DNA of 9,986 nt from Actinomycetota bacterium (GTDB taxonomy: Bacteria > Actinomycetota > Actinomycetes > Mycobacteriales > Mycobacteriaceae), in assembly GCA_005789055.1 (NCBI GenBank), contig SYAA01000090.1, forward strand, positions 1-9,986. The letters are read 5' to 3'. Both the position numbers and the translations under genes were made by a program. The notes beneath the pieces are model-generated. The model did no database searches. It saw only the letters and a list, made by a program, of their open reading frames with translations, and was not told the origin of the DNA. Shown here piece after piece: positions 7,360 through 9,986 of the stretch (positions are counted from its first letter, which is position 1; every line of letters begins with the position of its first letter).

Positions 7360-8517
7360 TCACTCGCCGCGCTCGATGAACGGTCCGCCGCCATCAGTCA
7401 TATTCGGGTGTGGGGTGTAGCGAACGTCGGGAATCATCGTCGACGGATCGCGGCCCCACGACTGCTCGAGCGCACGCAGCATGCCCGAGAAGCCGGTGCC
7501 GGTCAGCAACCCGTTGTCGATCGCACTGAGCGTCAGGTCGACCCCGAGCGAGAGGTTGATGTAGTCACCGCGGATCACCTTCGGGATGTTGTCTAGCGGG
7601 TAGGGGTTGGTGATGATCAGGCGCATCGCGTCGAGGAAGAACGGTGCGCCGCGGCCCAGTTGCTTGAGCGGCCGCTGCAGCACCGCCAGGTTGGTCTGCA
7701 GGTCGGCCTGCGCCGCCGAGAGTGACTCGCCGGTGACCTTGTTGAACCGGCCCAGTGCGATCACCGCGTCACTGACTCGGTCGCGAGCACCCGCCAGGTA
7801 TTCCATCAGCGGCGGCAGGTCGACCAGCAACCGGTCGAGGGTGTTGTTGCGGCTCGCCACGTAGGTGATCAGATTGTTGGTTGACTCAATCGCCCGCGCG
7901 AGGTCCTCGCGCTGCTGGTTGAGTCGGTCGGTGAAGGTGTCGAGATTGGTCAGGAAGGCGCGGATCTGATCGGCATTGCCGGTGAGCAGATTGTTGACCT
8001 CGGTCTGGATAACCTCCAGGTTCGGAATACCCCCGCCGCGCAGCACGGTGGCGACGCTGGCCAGGGTGCGCTCAATGGTCGGGAAGGACGAGGAGTTCTT
8101 CAGCGGGATGGTCGCGCCGTCGCGCAGCGGCTCTGGCGACGGGTTGGGCGGTGAGGCCAACTCGACGTGCTGGGTGCCCAGGATGGAGCTCTGGCCGATT
8201 TTCGCGGTCGCGTTGGCGGGCAGTTCAATACCCGGTTCGATGTCCAAGGTCAGGGTGGGCACCCAGTCCTTGAGTTCGATGTTGCGCACGGTACCGACGA
8301 AGACATCGGCCACCCGGACCCGACTGTTCGTATTGAGCGCCAGGGTGTCGGCAACCTGAACGTAGACCTTCGTCGAACCCTTGCTCGTACCCGGGCCAAC
8401 TGGGACCGGCACGTTGGCGATCCCACGCCACCCGCAGGAACTCAGCACAATCGCCACCACGAGTAACGCCAGGGATCGCCAGCCCAGCCGGCGCGCAGAC
8501 TTCGCGACAGAATTCAC
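7360..8517 (-). CDS. lprK: Mce1E (LprK), lipoprotein subunit of the Mce1 lipid importer
   Basis: 385 aa, against about 390 for M. tuberculosis LprK/Mce1E. It starts with GTG at 8517, sharing one base with the TAG of mce1D. Unlike the other Mce subunits it has a lipoprotein signal: MNSVAKSARR, a hydrophobic core, and the lipobox LSSC with Cys28. The MCE domain covers about residues 47-123 (KVYVQVADTLALNTNSRVRV, then SSILGTQHVEL). A helical region (about 145-290) follows, for packing into the hexameric tube, then a short C-terminal region ending in GPFIERGE. By family knowledge it is one of six non-identical Mce subunits bridging the periplasm; the lipid anchor replaces the usual transmembrane helix. 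No strong ribosome binding site is seen, so coupling to mce1D translation is likely. Confidence 0.97.
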   Translation of the reverse strand: MNSVAKSARRLGWRSLALLVVAIVLSSCGWRGIANVPVPVGPGTSKGSTKVYVQVADTLALNTNSRVRVADVFVGTVRNIELKDWVPTLTLDIEPGIELPANATAKIGQSSILGTQHVELASPPNPSPEPLRDGATIPLKNSSSFPTIERTLASVATVLRGGGIPNLEVIQTEVNNLLTGNADQIRAFLTNLDTFTDRLNQQREDLARAIESTNNLITYVASRNNTLDRLLVDLPPLMEYLAGARDRVSDAVIALGRFNKVTGESLSAAQADLQTNLAVLQRPLKQLGRGAPFFLDAMRLIITNPYPLDNIPKVIRGDYINLSLGVDLTLSAIDNGLLTGTGFSGMLRALEQSWGRDPSTMIPDVRYTPHPNMTDGGGPFIERGE

Positions 8518-9986
8518 TATCCAGCCCCCATCTCAGCGGGCAGCATCGGCCCGGGTGCGGCGGGCGCCGCCGGCGGCGGCGGTCCGATCTGCTGCGATAC
8601 CGGCAACGGTCCCGGGATCACGTCGACTCCCGGGGCGGGCGGCGGCGGTGCACCCGGATACCACGGCGGCGGCAGCGGATTGTTCTGGTCGTAGGAGTTC
8701 GGCGGTGCGCCACCTCGCAGACCCGACGGTGAGGACACCGGGTCCGGCCCGCCCATCAGCGCCGCCAGCGAGTCCGGGGTCAGCATGGTCGACGTGAACG
8801 GGCCCACCTCGACGCCCTGCATGCCCGGGGCCACGATCCAATCAGGCGGGCCGAACCCGGACTGCCACGGAACGTTGGAGGAGTTGCCGTGCGAGAACAA
8901 CGTGTCGCGCGACCAGATGCCCGGCACGGTGGTGTCCTTGTACCCCGACGGCGGCCGCAAGCGCTCCTCGGAGTAGGCCACGTACTTGGGCAGCGTTTCC
9001 GCGGTGGAGAACTGGTTCGCGCTGAACGGCGGGTAGTTGAACTTGGTCGCGTCGAAGATCGGACCGAGGTACTGGGCGCACAATTCCGCCGAATCCTGAT
9101 AGCCGAGTCGGCTACCGGCCTGGATGGCGCTGCAGATGAACTGCATCGGGTTGGCCCAGCTGGCGACGGCCGGGATCGCCTGGATCGTGCCATGTGTGGG
9201 GTGGTAGATCTGGTTGACGTTGGCAGCCAGGTTCGGATAGACGTGCAGCACCGTCTCGATGCCGTTGCGGGCATCGGGTTGCATCAGGGCGTTGGTGACA
9301 TCGGCCAGGTTGTTGATGTCGGTGGCCAGCAGCGTGCCATTGTCGTCGATGAACTGCCGAGCGGTCTTGAGCAGGACGTCAATTTCCTTGACCGCCGTGG
9401 CCAGCTCCTGGTCGGAGTTGTTCAGCGACGTGGTGAAGGTGGCCAGGTCGTTGTTGAGCGCGACGAACTGCTGGTCGCTCTGATACAGCGCGTTGACGAA
9501 CGTCGCCAGGCTCTTGGTGACCGCGAAGAAATCGCCGCGACCTTCATTCAGCGCCGCCACCGCATCGCCCAACGCGCGGAATGTGGTGTTGATCTGCTTG
9601 CCCTTGCCGTTGAGACCGTCGGCCAGCGACTCGACGAAATCGCCGAGCGGACCCTTCGGTTGGCTGGGGGTGGGACCGAGTTCGGTGACGAGTTTGTCGA
9701 GCTGGTTTCGGATGTCGTCCCACTCCACCGGCGACTGGGTGCGCTCCAGAGGAATCACCGCGTTGTCTGCCAGCGCCGGGCCGCCGGTGTAGGGCGGGGC
9801 CAGTTGAATCACCCGGGACGCCACCACGGTGGGGTTGAGCACTGATGCAGTCGCGTCCGCGGGAACCTTGTACTGGCTGTCGAAGTTGAGCGTGACCCTC
9901 ATCTTGTCGCCGGCCGGTTCGACGCTCACCACGTTGCCGACCTTGACGCCCATGATCTGCACTCGGTCTCCGGGGTACACCGCGAG
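8517..9986 (-). CDS. mce1D: Mce1D, subunit of the Mce1 lipid importer, 5' end outside window
   Basis: 489 residues are visible; the N-terminal membrane anchor and the first part of the MCE domain lie beyond the right edge (Mce1D is about 530 aa). The frame is open to the last base, so the GTG at 9980 should not be taken as the start. The visible part opens within the MCE domain (VYPGDRVQIMGVKVGNVVSV, then VVASRVIQLAPPY). A long helical stretch rich in Asn, Asp and Leu follows (about 90-250), then a C-terminal domain with two cysteines (FICSAI and ELCAQY), and a strongly proline-rich tail with several PPP and PPPP runs over the last 60 residues. This order is typical of Mce1D. The gene is followed directly by lprK, as in M. 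tuberculosis. Confidence 0.96.
   Translation of the reverse strand, partial: LAVYPGDRVQIMGVKVGNVVSVEPAGDKMRVTLNFDSQYKVPADATASVLNPTVVASRVIQLAPPYTGGPALADNAVIPLERTQSPVEWDDIRNQLDKLVTELGPTPSQPKGPLGDFVESLADGLNGKGKQINTTFRALGDAVAALNEGRGDFFAVTKSLATFVNALYQSDQQFVALNNDLATFTTSLNNSDQELATAVKEIDVLLKTARQFIDDNGTLLATDINNLADVTNALMQPDARNGIETVLHVYPNLAANVNQIYHPTHGTIQAIPAVASWANPMQFICSAIQAGSRLGYQDSAELCAQYLGPIFDATKFNYPPFSANQFSTAETLPKYVAYSEERLRPPSGYKDTTVPGIWSRDTLFSHGNSSNVPWQSGFGPPDWIVAPGMQGVEVGPFTSTMLTPDSLAALMGGPDPVSSPSGLRGGAPPNSYDQNNPLPPPWYPGAPPPPAPGVDVIPGPLPVSQQIGPPPPAAPAAPGPMLPAEMGAG

Noticed and set aside
7344..7394. Longer mce1F start at 7394
   Set aside because: It would overlap mce1E and add residues that Mce1F proteins lack. 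The ATG at 7343 has a strong ribosome binding site and the conserved MLTRF start.
8889..9845. Plus-strand open frame (318 codons) opposite mce1D
   Set aside because: Antisense image of a clear Mce protein with no family motif. Its Val/Arg/Gly/Asp-rich composition is typical of a reverse-strand shadow.

Overview
The window reads as a chromosomal segment of a mycobacterium, most likely a non-tuberculous, Mycolicibacterium-like species. Base composition is high in G+C with strong G/C preference at third codon positions. GTG starts and stop/start overlaps are frequent, and the gene content is specific to the group: Mce lipid-import proteins, their Mce-associated (Mam) proteins, and a monoacylglycerol lipase close to M. 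tuberculosis Rv0183. I see no insertion sequences, tRNA or rRNA genes, CRISPR arrays or prophage genes.

Right two thirds (9986 down to 3040, minus strand): the 3' half of a mce1-type operon. In transcription order it holds mce1D (5' end cut by the window edge), the lipoprotein gene mce1E/lprK, mce1F, and four Mam genes matching Rv0175-Rv0178. The second Mam protein carries an RDD domain, and the fourth has an unusual acidic pentapeptide repeat near its N-terminus. The genes are packed with overlaps or gaps under 20 bp, and no promoter is visible inside, so they are probably one transcript started outside the window. The Mce1 proteins should form the periplasmic hexameric channel of a fatty-acid/mycolic-acid importer. 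The YrbE permeases and the MceG ATPase are not in view.

Middle (1669-3023, plus strand): a small single-pass membrane protein of 62 aa, then a secreted NAGPA-type phosphodiester glycosidase in the position of M. tuberculosis lprO (Rv0179c). It converges on the mce1 operon with only 16 bp between the stop codons.

Left (1-1527, minus strand): a clear monoacylglycerol lipase (279 aa, Ser110/Asp226/His256) overlaps by 4 bp with a second alpha/beta-hydrolase-fold gene, a lipoprotein cut by the left edge. In the second protein the nucleophile position of the elbow appears to be Gly rather than Ser.

The overall order (mce1 - mam1 - lprO - lipase) matches M. tuberculosis Rv0172-Rv0183 in relative orientation. 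However, Rv0180c, the pirin-like Rv0181c and sigG are absent, and the 62-aa gene lies in their place. lprO and the lipase gene both show a mycobacterial TANNNT -10 box exactly 6 nt before the start codon and no convincing Shine-Dalgarno sequence, so both are predicted to be leaderless. The theme is lipid acquisition: a lipase that frees fatty acids, an importer for them, and cell-surface enzymes of unknown substrate. That functional link is inference from gene order. Nothing here is a clearly undescribed system. The best leads are the apparent pseudo-hydrolase lipoprotein, the 15-bp repeat in the fourth mam gene, the 62-aa membrane protein and the two matching leaderless promoters.
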